Of a DNA stretch of 64,000 bases, positions 46,350-55,088 are shown in pieces; within the stretch, counting starts at the first letter, position 1; each line of letters starts with the position of its first letter. The position numbers were made by a program, and so were the translations under genes. This DNA comes from Paracoccus aminovorans (GTDB lineage Bacteria; Pseudomonadota; Alphaproteobacteria; Rhodobacterales; Rhodobacteraceae), in assembly GCF_900005615.1 (NCBI RefSeq), contig NZ_LN832559.1, positions 2,138,837 to 2,202,836 of the forward strand. The letters run 5' to 3'. The notes below the pieces were generated by a model that did no database searches, had not been told where the DNA came from, and saw only the letters and a program-made list of their open reading frames with translations.

Positions 46350-47705
46350 ATGTCAGCGCTTTCGCGCCGCATGGCGATTTTCCTGATGCTGCCGCTTGCG
46401 GCGGGGCTCGTGCCCGGCATGGCCGCGGCGCAGGACCCGTCGCAGATGCCGCCGACCCCGGTCACGGTGGTGACGCTGCATGCGCAGGACGTGCCCCTGA
46501 CCACCACCCTGCCCGGCCGCGTGACCGCCTCGGCCGAGGCCGAGGTGCGCCCGCAGGTCAACGGCATCGTCACCGAGCGCCTGTTCGAGGAAGGCAGCCA
46601 CGTCAAGGTCGGGGCGCCGCTGTTCCGCATCGACGCCACCACCTACCAGGCCGCCGTGGCCCAGGCCGAGGCCGGCGTCGCCCAGGCCCGCGCCCAGGCC
46701 GAGAACGCCCGGCGCGAGGCCGAGCGCGCGGGCGCGCTGCGCGACCGCCGCGTCGCCAGCGAAAGCACCAGCGACAGCGCCATCGCCGCCCGCGACGCCG
46801 CCGAGGCGGCGGTCAAGGTCGCCGAGGCGCAGCTGCAGACCGCGAAGATCGAACTGGAGCGCACCACCATCCGCGCCGAGCTGGACGGCGAGATCGGCCT
46901 GGCGCAGACCAGCCAGGGCGCGCTGGTCACCGCCAGCCAGGCGACGCCGCTGGCCGTGATCCGCAAGCTGGACCCGGTGCATGTCGACGTGACCCAGTCC
47001 GCGGCCGAGGTGATCCGCTTCCGCCGCTCGCTGGCGGAGCAGGACACCGGCGACCGGCCCGGGCAGAAGGTGACGCTGCGGCTGGCCGACGGCACCGAAT
47101 TCGACCACGAGGGCCGGCTGACCGCGGCCGAACCCTATGTGAACGAGACCACCGGCGTGGTCACGCTGCGGCTGGCCTTCGCCAATCCCGACCGCATCCT
47201 GCTGCCCGGCATGTATGTCCAGGCGGTGGTGCAGCAGGCAATCGCCAAGGGCGTGGTGCTGGCCCCGCAGGAAGGCGTCAGCCGCGACCGCCGCGGCCTG
47301 CCCATCGCGCTGGTGGTCAATGCCGACGACGTGGTCGAGCAGCGCCAGCTGACCGTCCTTCAGGACCAGGGCAACCACTGGATCGTCAGCGAGGGCCTGG
47401 CGGACGGCGACCGCATCGTCGTCGAGGGCCTGCAAAAGATCGGCCCCGGCATGACCGTCGCCCCCGAGGAGCGCCAGCCGCCCGAATCGGCCGACGCCGC
47501 CGCAGCCGGCGCCGCGCCGGCAGAGCAGCCGGCAGGCCAGGCCTCCGACCAGCCTGCCGATCAACCCGCGGGCCAGCCGGCAGGGCAATCCGCGGACCCC
47601 GCCGCCGGCCAGGCCCCCGAACCGGCACCGGCAGCAGAGCAGCCCGCCGGGGCCGCGCCCGAGGCCGGCACGGAACCCCAAGCCGCAGAACAGCCGGCGA
47701 ACTGA
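46350..47705 (+). CDS. RND efflux periplasmic adaptor (AcrA/MexA-like)
   Basis: A 451-residue adaptor with signal peptide (MAIFLMLPLAAGLVPGMAAA|Q). The N-terminal beta/lipoyl part has VTVVTLHAQDVPLTTTLPGR and VRPQVNGIVTERLFEEGSHV. An Ala/Arg/Glu alpha-hairpin (about 100-165), the second lipoyl half (IRAELDGEIGLAQTSQGALV) and a beta-barrel with GVVTLRLAFANPDRILLPGM follow. The last 75 residues are an unusual low-complexity tail built from Gln-Pro-Ala(-Gly/-Asp) units, absent from AcrA. It is followed after 36 bases by its permease gene and is divergent from the acyl-CoA synthetase. Confidence 0.93.
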   Translation: MSALSRRMAIFLMLPLAAGLVPGMAAAQDPSQMPPTPVTVVTLHAQDVPLTTTLPGRVTASAEAEVRPQVNGIVTERLFEEGSHVKVGAPLFRIDATTYQAAVAQAEAGVAQARAQAENARREAERAGALRDRRVASESTSDSAIAARDAAEAAVKVAEAQLQTAKIELERTTIRAELDGEIGLAQTSQGALVTASQATPLAVIRKLDPVHVDVTQSAAEVIRFRRSLAEQDTGDRPGQKVTLRLADGTEFDHEGRLTAAEPYVNETTGVVTLRLAFANPDRILLPGMYVQAVVQQAIAKGVVLAPQEGVSRDRRGLPIALVVNADDVVEQRQLTVLQDQGNHWIVSEGLADGDRIVVEGLQKIGPGMTVAPEERQPPESADAAAAGAAPAEQPAGQASDQPADQPAGQPAGQSADPAAGQAPEPAPAAEQPAGAAPEAGTEPQAAEQPAN

Positions 47706-47741
47706 CCGCGACGCCGCGAGGACACAGAACAGGAACCGCAC

Positions 47742-50700
47742 ATGGCCCGTTTCTTCATCGACCGTCCGGTCTTCGCCTGGGTGATCTCGATCCTGATCAT
47801 GGGGCTGGGGATTCTGTCGATCCTGTCCCTGCCCGTCGCGCAATATCCGCAGATCGCGCCGCCCACGGTGACGATCCGCGCCACCTATCCCGGCGCCTCG
47901 GCCGAGACGGTGGCCAATACCGTGACCCAGGTGATCGAGCAGCAGATGACCGGCCTGGACGGGCTGCGCTATTTCTCGTCCAGCTCGACCTCGTCGGGCA
48001 GTTCGCAGACCGACCTGACCTTCGAGACCGGCACCGACCCCGACATCGCCCAGGTGCAGGTACAGAACAAGCTGTCCCAGGCCACGGCGCTGCTGCCCGA
48101 GCCGGTACAGCGCCAGGGTCTGACGGTCGAGAAATCGGCCTCGGGCTTCCTGATGGTGATCGGCCTGACCTCGCCCGACGGCCGCTTCGAGCAGGTGGAC
48201 CTGTCGGACTATCTGATCTCGAACCTGGTCAACGACCTCAGCCGGGTCGAGGGCGTGGGCTCGATCCAGGTCTTCGGCGCGCAATACGCCATGCGGATCT
48301 GGCTCGACCCGTCAAAGCTCGCCGCCTATGAGCTGACCCCGGGGGACGTGGTGGCGGCGGTCTCGGCCGAGAACGCGCAGATCTCCGCGGGCTCCTTCGG
48401 CAGCCGGCCGGCGGCCAAGGGCCAGATGCTGAACGCCACCATCACCGCGCAATCGCTGCTGTCCACGCCCGAGGATTTCGAGCAGATCGTGCTGCGCGCC
48501 GAACAGGACGGCGGGCTGATCCTGCTCAAGGACGTCGCCCGGGTCGAGATCGGCGCCGAGGATTACATGACCAATGCCCGCTACAACGGGCAGCCGGCCT
48601 CGGGCCTGGCGATCAGCCTGGCCTCGGGCGCGAACGCGCTGGACACCGCCGACCGCGTCAAGGCGCGGATGGAGGAATTCGCCCGCTTCTTCCCCGAGGG
48701 CATGGATTACGTCATCCCCTTCGACACCACGCCCTTCGTGCTGATCTCGATCGAGGAGGTGGTCAAGACGCTGGTCGAGGCCATCGTGCTGGTGTTCTTC
48801 GTCATGCTGCTGTTCCTGCAGAACTGGCGCGCGACGCTGATCCCGACGCTGGCGGTGCCGGTCGTGCTGCTGGGCACCTTCGGCATCCTCGCGGCCTTCG
48901 GCTTCACCATCAACACGCTGACCATGCTCGCCATGGTGCTGGCCATCGGCCTTTTGGTCGACGACGCCATCGTCGTGGTCGAGAACGTCGAGCGGATCAT
49001 GGAGGACGAAGGACTGGAGCCGCGCGAGGCCACCCGCAAGTCCATGGGCCAGATCACCGGCGCGCTGATCGGCATCGCGCTGGTCTTGTCGGCGGTCTTC
49101 GTGCCGATGGCCTTCTTCGGCGGCTCGACCGGGGTGATCTACAAGCAGTTCGCCGTCACCATCGCCAGCGCCATGGGCCTGTCGGTGGTGGTGGCGCTGT
49201 CGCTGACGCCGGCGCTTTGCGCCACGCTGTTGCGCAACGAGCACGGCCACAAGACCCGCGGCATCTTCGGCCTGTTCAACCGCGGCTTCGACCGCACCAT
49301 GCACGGCTACGGCTCTTCGGTGAACTGGATCATCCGCCGGCCGCTGCGGATGATGCTGATCTATCTTTGCATCGGCGCCGCCATGGTGTTTCTGTTCCTG
49401 CGCACGCCCACCGGCTTTCTGCCGGACGAGGATCAGGGCATCATGTTCGCGCTGATCCAGGGCCCGACCGGCGCCACGCAGGAACGCACCGACGCGGTCA
49501 TCGACCAGATCCAGCATTACTTCGCCGAGAACGAATCCGAGAACGTGGACAGCTTCTTCGGCGTCTCGGGCTTCAGCTTCGCCGGTTCCGGCCAGAACAT
49601 GGGCATCGCCTTCCTGCGGCTGAAGGACTGGAAGGACCGGCCGGGCGCCGACCAGTCGGTGCAGGCCATCGCCGGACGCGCCTTCCCGGCCTTCATGGGC
49701 ATCCGCGACGCGCTGGCCTTTCCCATCGTGCCGCCCTCGGTGATCGAACTGGGCAACGTCTCGGGCTTCGACTTCTATCTGCAGGCCCGCGCGGGACAGG
49801 CGCATGAGCAGTTGCTGGACGCGCGCGACCAGCTGCTGGGCATGGCCGCGCAGGATGGGCGCATCGCCCAGGCGCGGCCGAACGGGCTGGAGGACGCGTC
49901 GCAATACAAGCTGGACATCGACTGGCGCAAGGCCGGCGCGATGGGGGTCTCGGCCACCGACGTGGGCAGCCTGCTGTCGGTCGCCTGGGCGGGGAACTAC
50001 GTCAACGACTTCATCGACCGGGGCCGGATCAAGCGGGTCTATGTCCAGGGCGAATCGGAATCCCGCTCGGTCCCGACCGACATCGACAGATGGCGGGTCA
50101 GGAACAGTTCCGGCGGGCTGGTCCCGTTCTCGAACTTCGCCGAAGGGCATTGGAGCTACGGTCCGCAGGGCCTGTCGCGCTACAACGGCGTGCCGGCGAT
50201 GAACATCCAGGGCAACCCGGCGCCCGGCGTGTCCTCGGGTCAGGGCATGGCCGCGATCGAGGAGCTGGCGGCGCAGCTGCCGCCCGGCTTCGACGTGGCC
50301 TGGACCGGCCTCTCGCTGGAAGAGCAGCAGGCCGGCAACCAGACCATGCTGCTTTACGGCCTGTCGCTGGCGGTGGTGTTCCTGTGCCTGGCCGCGCTTT
50401 ACGAAAGCTGGTCGATCCCCTTCGCGGTGATGCTCGCCATGCCCATCGGCGTGCTGGGCGCGCTGGTCGGCGCCTGGCTGGGCGGTTTCGACAACGGCGT
50501 GTTCTTCCAGGTCGGGCTGCTGACGGTGATCGGCCTGACCGGCAAGAACGCCATCCTGATCGTGGAATTCGCCCGCGAACAGGCCGAGAACCACGGCAAG
50601 CCGCTGTTCGAGGCGGTAGTCGAGGCCGCGCGCCAGCGTTTCCGCCCGATCATGATGACCTCGGTCGCCTTCTCGCTGGGGGTGCTGCCGCTGGTGCTGT

Positions 50701-50867
50701 CGACGGGCGCCGGGGCCAACGGCCGGAACACCATCGGCGCCACGGTGCTGGGCGGCACCATCTCGGCCACGGTGCTGGGGGTGCTGTTCGTGCCGCTGTT
50801 CTTCGTGCTGGTGCGCCGCGCGCTCGGCCGTCCCGACCAGCGCGAGGCCAAGGGCGCCCACGCCTGA
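47742..50867 (+). CDS. RND multidrug efflux permease (AcrB/HAE1 family)
   Basis: A 1041-residue hydrophobe/amphiphile efflux pump. MARFFIDRPVFAWVISILIM is the HAE1 signature start. PQIAPPTVTIRATYPGASAE, the proton-relay aspartate pair in AIGLLVDDAIVVVENVERIM, AFFGGSTGVIYKQFAVTIAS, the porter GTDPDIAQVQVQNKLSQA and late GLTGKNAILIVEFAREQAE follow in order. Twelve membrane helices are predicted by eye. It forms a pump with the upstream adaptor; the outer-membrane channel is not encoded here, and no TetR-type repressor is adjacent. A GC-rich terminator follows the stop. Confidence 0.96.
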   Translation: MARFFIDRPVFAWVISILIMGLGILSILSLPVAQYPQIAPPTVTIRATYPGASAETVANTVTQVIEQQMTGLDGLRYFSSSSTSSGSSQTDLTFETGTDPDIAQVQVQNKLSQATALLPEPVQRQGLTVEKSASGFLMVIGLTSPDGRFEQVDLSDYLISNLVNDLSRVEGVGSIQVFGAQYAMRIWLDPSKLAAYELTPGDVVAAVSAENAQISAGSFGSRPAAKGQMLNATITAQSLLSTPEDFEQIVLRAEQDGGLILLKDVARVEIGAEDYMTNARYNGQPASGLAISLASGANALDTADRVKARMEEFARFFPEGMDYVIPFDTTPFVLISIEEVVKTLVEAIVLVFFVMLLFLQNWRATLIPTLAVPVVLLGTFGILAAFGFTINTLTMLAMVLAIGLLVDDAIVVVENVERIMEDEGLEPREATRKSMGQITGALIGIALVLSAVFVPMAFFGGSTGVIYKQFAVTIASAMGLSVVVALSLTPALCATLLRNEHGHKTRGIFGLFNRGFDRTMHGYGSSVNWIIRRPLRMMLIYLCIGAAMVFLFLRTPTGFLPDEDQGIMFALIQGPTGATQERTDAVIDQIQHYFAENESENVDSFFGVSGFSFAGSGQNMGIAFLRLKDWKDRPGADQSVQAIAGRAFPAFMGIRDALAFPIVPPSVIELGNVSGFDFYLQARAGQAHEQLLDARDQLLGMAAQDGRIAQARPNGLEDASQYKLDIDWRKAGAMGVSATDVGSLLSVAWAGNYVNDFIDRGRIKRVYVQGESESRSVPTDIDRWRVRNSSGGLVPFSNFAEGHWSYGPQGLSRYNGVPAMNIQGNPAPGVSSGQGMAAIEELAAQLPPGFDVAWTGLSLEEQQAGNQTMLLYGLSLAVVFLCLAALYESWSIPFAVMLAMPIGVLGALVGAWLGGFDNGVFFQVGLLTVIGLTGKNAILIVEFAREQAENHGKPLFEAVVEAARQRFRPIMMTSVAFSLGVLPLVLSTGAGANGRNTIGATVLGGTISATVLGVLFVPLFFVLVRRALGRPDQREAKGAHA

Positions 50868-50890
50868 CCCCGGCGGCGGCCGGACATCGG

Positions 50891-50921
50891 GGGCCGGGGC
50901 GGATCGCCGCCCCGGCCCTTT
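50891..50921 (+). terminator. Rho-independent terminator after the RND permease
   Basis: Perfect 12-base stem GGGCCGGGGCGG / CCGCCCCGGCCC (50891-50902, 50907-50918) with loop ATCG, followed by TTT. Confidence 0.85.
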
Positions 50922-51000
50922 CCCGTTCCGGCGCGCTTGCTCCGCCCCCATCCGCGGCCTAGTCTTTCGCCAGGGGCCGCAGCGCGCGGCGGGGAGGACG

Positions 51001-52425
51001 ATGGACGCGACCGGCCAAATCGCGGCGGGGCGGCAGGCGGCGGATGCGCATCCGCGCCCGCATGGCGTGTCCCTGCGCCTGCTGGCGCTCGGCGGCGCGG
51101 CACTGGTCTGGCTGGCGATCTTTGCCATCATCGCCTCGGTGCTGCTGCTGAACGCCCGCAGCGCGGTGCGCGAAGAGACGCTGTCGGCCTTTCGCCTGGC
51201 CAGCGCCTTTGCCACCATGCGCCTGCCCACCGACTTCGAGCGCCGCGACATGATGGCCGAGGCGCGCAGCATCGCCGCCGATATCGAATCGCAGCGCCAT
51301 GTCGCGGCCGAGTTGCGCGACGCCCGCGGCCGGCCGGTGGCCCTGCCGCCCGCGCCCGCCGCCCCGCCGGAAGCGGCGCCGCGCTGGTTCGCCGCCCTGC
51401 TGGCGCCGCAGCCGCAAAGCGACCTGATCCCGGTCACGCAATATCCGAACGTGCTGGGCGTGCTGGAAATCCGCACCGACCCGCAGGACGAGATCGCCGA
51501 GGCCTGGGCCGACGTCCGGCTGATCCTGCCGCTGATGGCCGCGACCGCCCTGGCCGCGATCGGCGTGACCATGGCGGTGACCGCGCTGGTGCTGCGCCGG
51601 CTGGGCCTTTTGGGCGCGGCGCTGGCGCGGATGCGCGCGGGCGACCTCGCCGTCCGCGCGCCGCAGACCGGCCTGACGGAACTCGCCCATCTCAGCGACG
51701 GCGTGAACGCGCTGGCCAGCCACCTGGCCGACGAGCGCGCCCGCAACCGCAGCCTGCAGGGCCGGATGATGGCGCTGGCCGAGGCCGAGCGCGCCCGCAT
51801 CGCCAGCGACCTGCACGACGGCATCGGCCCGCAGCTTTTCGCCTTGCAGGCCGCCGTGGCCCAGGCCGGACAGCGCGCCGCGCCCTTGGACGACCCACCG
51901 CTCGCCGCGGCGCTTGATGCGGTCTCGCGCCATGCCGGCGCCATCCGCGACAGCGCCCGCGCCGCCATCGACGACCTGCGCCTGGCCCCGGCCGAGGGCG
52001 CGAGCCTGGCCGAGATGCTGCAGGAACTGGCGATCGAATTCACCGAGATCGCCCCCGGGGTCGAGATCGCGCTGGACACCCCCCCCGCCCTGCCCGAGCC
52101 GGACGAGGCCGGGCGGATCGCGCTTTACCGCTTCGTGCGCGAAAGCGTGCTGAACGCGCTGCGCCACGCCCAGCCGACCCGGGTGCGCGTCACGCTGGCG
52201 CAGGCGGGGGGCGCTCTGCTGGCCCAGGTCGAGGACGACGGCCCGGGCCCCGCCGCGGCTGGTTCCGCCGGCGCCGGCCGCAAGGGCCTGGGCCAGGCCG
52301 GGATGCGGGACCGCGCCAGCGCGCTTGGCGGGCGCTACCTGCCGCCCCGGCGCGAGGGCGCCGTGACCGTGACAGAATTCCGGCTGCCCGATGCCGGCCC
52401 GACCGACCAAGGACTCGACCGATGA
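51001..52425 (+). CDS. sensor histidine kinase, NarX/HisKA_3 type
   Basis: A 474-residue membrane kinase. It has two membrane helices (about 34-56 and 170-195) around a Pro/Ala-rich periplasmic sensor of about 110 residues. HAMP follows (RRLGLLGAALARMRAGDLAV), then the HisKA_3 phosphoacceptor in ERARIASDLHDGIGPQLFAL (His272). The HATPase has the N-box FVRESVLNALRHAQ and G-boxes VEDDGPGPA and GLGQAGMRDRASALGG. Its stop overlaps the start of the LuxR-type regulator (ATGA), so the pair is co-translated. GGGAGGA precedes the start. The signal is unknown. Confidence 0.93.
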   Translation: MDATGQIAAGRQAADAHPRPHGVSLRLLALGGAALVWLAIFAIIASVLLLNARSAVREETLSAFRLASAFATMRLPTDFERRDMMAEARSIAADIESQRHVAAELRDARGRPVALPPAPAAPPEAAPRWFAALLAPQPQSDLIPVTQYPNVLGVLEIRTDPQDEIAEAWADVRLILPLMAATALAAIGVTMAVTALVLRRLGLLGAALARMRAGDLAVRAPQTGLTELAHLSDGVNALASHLADERARNRSLQGRMMALAEAERARIASDLHDGIGPQLFALQAAVAQAGQRAAPLDDPPLAAALDAVSRHAGAIRDSARAAIDDLRLAPAEGASLAEMLQELAIEFTEIAPGVEIALDTPPALPEPDEAGRIALYRFVRESVLNALRHAQPTRVRVTLAQAGGALLAQVEDDGPGPAAAGSAGAGRKGLGQAGMRDRASALGGRYLPPRREGAVTVTEFRLPDAGPTDQGLDR

Positions 52426-53123
52426 CCGCTTCTGCCCCTGCTCCCGCTTCCGCCTCAGACGGGCCGACGCCGACCGCCGCCCCGCCCCTGCATGTGCTGA
52501 TCGTCGACGACCATCCGGTGGTGGCCGAGGGCTGGGAATGGATCACCCGCGGCCGGATCGCCTGCCGGATCACCGCCGCCGCCACGCCGTCGCAGGCCTG
52601 GCGGGCCTGGCGGCGCGAGGCGCCCGACGTGATCGTGGTGGACCTGACCATGGGCGAATCGAAACTGGCCGGGCTGCGGCTGATCGCAAGGCTGCGCGCG
52701 GCGGGGGCGGCGGCGCCGATCCTGGTCTTCACCATGCACCGCAGCCCGATCATCGCCCGCCGCGCCCTGCAGGCCGGATGCAACGGCATCACCATGAAGG
52801 ATTCGCCCTCGGCCGAGATCTGCGAGGCGCTGCGCGAGGTGGCCGCGGGCCGCGACTACGTGCCCGCCGACCTGGCCCGCAAGATCGCGCTGATGGAGCG
52901 GCCGGGCGCGGGCCGCCCCCGCCTGACCCCGCGCGAGCTGGACATCCTGCGCGCCATCGCCGCCGGCCTGAGCTATCGCGAAATCGCCGAGCGGGCGGGC
53001 ATCAGCTACAAGACCGTCTCGAACGTCAGCCAGACGCTGAAGGACAAGCTGGGCGCGCAAAGCCTGTCCGACCTGGTGGTCAAGGCGGTGCGCCATCTGG
53101 ACGAAAGCCAGGGCGGAACCTGA
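52422..53123 (+). CDS. NarL/FixJ-type response regulator
   Basis: A 233-residue two-domain regulator. The receiver is at about 20-145 with acidic pair LIVDDHPVV, phospho-acceptor Asp74 (VIVVDLTMG) and switch Thr/Lys in LVFTMH and ITMKDSPSAE. A LuxR-type helix-turn-helix is at about 165-230 (LTPRELDILRAIAAGLSYRE, then AERAGISYKTVSNVSQTLKD). It starts inside the kinase stop codon. Only 3 bases separate it from the ScfR-like regulator gene, so all three are probably in one operon. The layout resembles CrbR/ErdR regulators of acetate metabolism (family inference). Confidence 0.93.
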   Translation: MTASAPAPASASDGPTPTAAPPLHVLIVDDHPVVAEGWEWITRGRIACRITAAATPSQAWRAWRREAPDVIVVDLTMGESKLAGLRLIARLRAAGAAAPILVFTMHRSPIIARRALQAGCNGITMKDSPSAEICEALREVAAGRDYVPADLARKIALMERPGAGRPRLTPRELDILRAIAAGLSYREIAERAGISYKTVSNVSQTLKDKLGAQSLSDLVVKAVRHLDESQGGT

Positions 53124-53126
53124 TCC

Positions 53127-54419
53127 ATGGCGCGCCAGCCCTCTTCGCACCGCTTGCCCCATGCCCGGCCGCTGATCGGCACCCGCATCCGCGAGCGCCG
53201 CCTGTCGCTTGGCGCGCGCCAGACCGAGGTGGCACGGCGCGCCGAGATCTCGGCCGCCTATCTGAACCTGATCGAGCACAACCGCCGCCCGGTGGGCGAG
53301 GCCCTGCTGACCCGGCTGGCCGAGGCGCTGGAGATCGACGCCACCGAGCTGGCCTCGGACCGCGAGGAGGCGCTGGTCGGCGCCCTGCGCGAGGCGGCGG
53401 CGCGGGGGGCCGAGCAGCAGGGCGTTACGGTCGAGCTGGACCAGATCGCCGAATTCGCCGCGCGCTTTCCCGGCTGGGCCTCGGTGCTGGCGGCCGCCTC
53501 CCGCCGCGCCGATGCGCTGGAACGCCGGCTGATCGCGCTGTCGGACCGCATGACCCGCGACCCCTATCTGCTGACCACGCTGCACGAGGTGCAATCGGCG
53601 GTGACGGCGCTGCGCTCGACCGCGTCGATCCTGGCCGAGACGCCGGAAATCGAGACCGAATGGCGCGACCGCTTCCACGCCAATCTCGACAGCGACAGCC
53701 AGCGCCTGTCGCGCACCGCGCAGTCGCTGGTGGCCTATCTCGACAGTTTCGAGGACGAGGCGGTGCCGATGTCGCCGCAGGAAGAGGTCGAGGCCTGGAT
53801 CGTCGCCGGCCAGCCCGACCCCGCCGAGGCCGCCGAGCTGGCCTCGGACGCGGCGCAGGTGATGGCGCGCGACCTGCTGGTGGCGCAGGCCCGCGACCGC
53901 GCCGCCCTGCCCGATGCGGCGCTGGCCTCGGCCGTGGACGGGCTCGGCGAGGCCGGGGGCGATCCGGCGCTGATCGCGGCGCGGCTGGGCCGGCCGCTGG
54001 ACCTGGTGCTGCGCCGGCTGGGCATGCTGCGCCCCGGTCCCTGGGCGCAGGCCGGGCTGATCGTCTGCGACGGCTCGGGCGCCACGCTGTTTCGCCAGGC
54101 CGCGCCCGGCTTTCCCTTGCCCCGCCCGGGCGAAGGCTGCGCGCTGTGGCCGCTGTTCGAGGCGCTGGCGCAGCCGCAGCTGCCGGTGGCGCGGCTGATC
54201 GAGACCGCCGCCGGCAGCCGCTTCACTGCCTGGGCGGTGGCCGAGCGGCTTTTGCCGATGGGTTTCGACGGTCCCGCGCTCAGCCGGGCGCAGATGCTGT
54301 TCCGGCCCGCGCCCTTCCAGGACGACCGCGCGGCCCTGGGCGTGGGCTCCGCCTGCCGCATCTGCCCGCGGCCGGTCTGCGCCGCGCGCCACGAGCCCTC
54401 GATCCTGGGGCCGGCGTGA
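53127..54419 (+). CDS. ScfR-like XRE regulator (short-chain fatty acyl-CoA regulator family)
   Basis: A 430-residue XRE-family regulator. The helix-turn-helix is at about 17-70 (GTRIRERRLSLGARQTEVAR, then RAEISAAYLNLIEHNRRPVG). A long helical middle and a C-terminal ligand-type domain (LRPGPWAQAGLIVCDGSGAT, FPLPRPGEGCALWPLFEAL) follow. The tail is Cys-rich, GSACRICPRPVCAARHEPSI. Domain order and tail match the ScfR/RamB/PrpC-regulator group that controls acyl-CoA and glyoxylate or methylcitrate genes by sensing an acyl-CoA. Its place inside a two-component cluster suggests joint control of acetate or propionate use (inference). Confidence 0.87.
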   Translation: MARQPSSHRLPHARPLIGTRIRERRLSLGARQTEVARRAEISAAYLNLIEHNRRPVGEALLTRLAEALEIDATELASDREEALVGALREAAARGAEQQGVTVELDQIAEFAARFPGWASVLAAASRRADALERRLIALSDRMTRDPYLLTTLHEVQSAVTALRSTASILAETPEIETEWRDRFHANLDSDSQRLSRTAQSLVAYLDSFEDEAVPMSPQEEVEAWIVAGQPDPAEAAELASDAAQVMARDLLVAQARDRAALPDAALASAVDGLGEAGGDPALIAARLGRPLDLVLRRLGMLRPGPWAQAGLIVCDGSGATLFRQAAPGFPLPRPGEGCALWPLFEALAQPQLPVARLIETAAGSRFTAWAVAERLLPMGFDGPALSRAQMLFRPAPFQDDRAALGVGSACRICPRPVCAARHEPSILGPA

Positions 54420-54477
54420 TTTTGACAATGCGCCCGCCTGCCCGCATGATCGCCGCAAAGCCCAGGGAGAGCCGCCA

Positions 54478-54837
54478 GTGACTGTCGATGTGCTGCTGAT
54501 CGAGGACGAGCCCAGCATCGCCGAGGCCGTCCGCTTCATCCTGGCACGCGAGGGCTGGCATTGCGAGCAATGGCCCGAGGGCGGCGGCGCCCTGTCCCGC
54601 ATCCGCGCGCTGGCGCCGCGGCTGGTGATCCTGGACCTGATGCTGCCCGGCCGCTCGGGGGCCGAGATCCTGGCCGAGCTGCGCGCCGATCCCGCGCTGG
54701 CGCCGCTGCCGGTGCTGCTGCTGTCGGCACGCGGCGTCGCCAACCTGCCGCAGGGCGCCGACCGGGTGCTGTCCAAGCCCTTCGCCAATGCCGATCTGCG
54801 CGCCGTGGTGCGCGAGCTGCTGGACGGCGGCGCATGA
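54478..54837 (+). CDS. stand-alone response-regulator receiver domain
   Basis: A 119-residue single receiver with no output domain. Acidic pair in VLLIEDEPSIAEAV, phosphorylated Asp53 in LVILDLMLPGRSGAEIL, switch Ser/Lys in LLLSARGV and RVLSKPFANADL. The start is GTG 54478 behind AGGGAGAG. It overlaps the small membrane-protein gene (ATGA), which in turn overlaps the SSF-domain kinase gene, so it is probably that kinase's partner and may act on another protein or as a phosphate sink. Confidence 0.9.
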   Translation: MTVDVLLIEDEPSIAEAVRFILAREGWHCEQWPEGGGALSRIRALAPRLVILDLMLPGRSGAEILAELRADPALAPLPVLLLSARGVANLPQGADRVLSKPFANADLRAVVRELLDGGA

Positions 54838-55088
54838 GGCTGCGCCCGCCGCGCCTGTTCCTGGGTCGCACCGCCTATCGCCGACGCCGGCTGGCCGAGG
54901 CCACGCGGGTGGTGCCGGTGCTGTTCGCCGTCATGGCGCTGGTGCCGCCGATCTGGCTGCCGCAATATTTCAGCCATGCGCGCGGCGCGGTCTGGCTGGC
55001 GCTCAGCTGGGCGCTGGCCATCGTCGCCACCGCGGCGCTGCATCGCGCGCTGGGGCCGCCCTCGGCGGAGGACGAGGATGACGCCTGA
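54834..55088 (+). CDS. small two-helix membrane protein between receiver and SSF kinase
   Basis: An 84-residue protein with a strongly basic N-terminus (RPPRLFLGRTAYRRRRLAEA), two hydrophobic segments (VVPVLFAVMALVPPIWLP and AVWLALSWALAIVATAAL) and an acidic end (SAEDEDDA). It overlaps the receiver gene by four bases and the SSF kinase gene by eleven, so it is translationally coupled to both. Solute:sodium symporters often pair with a short two-helix subunit (DUF485 or DUF4212); this may be the equivalent partner of the kinase's SSF domain, although I do not recognise either motif clearly. Confidence 0.75.
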   Translation: MRLRPPRLFLGRTAYRRRRLAEATRVVPVLFAVMALVPPIWLPQYFSHARGAVWLALSWALAIVATAALHRALGPPSAEDEDDA

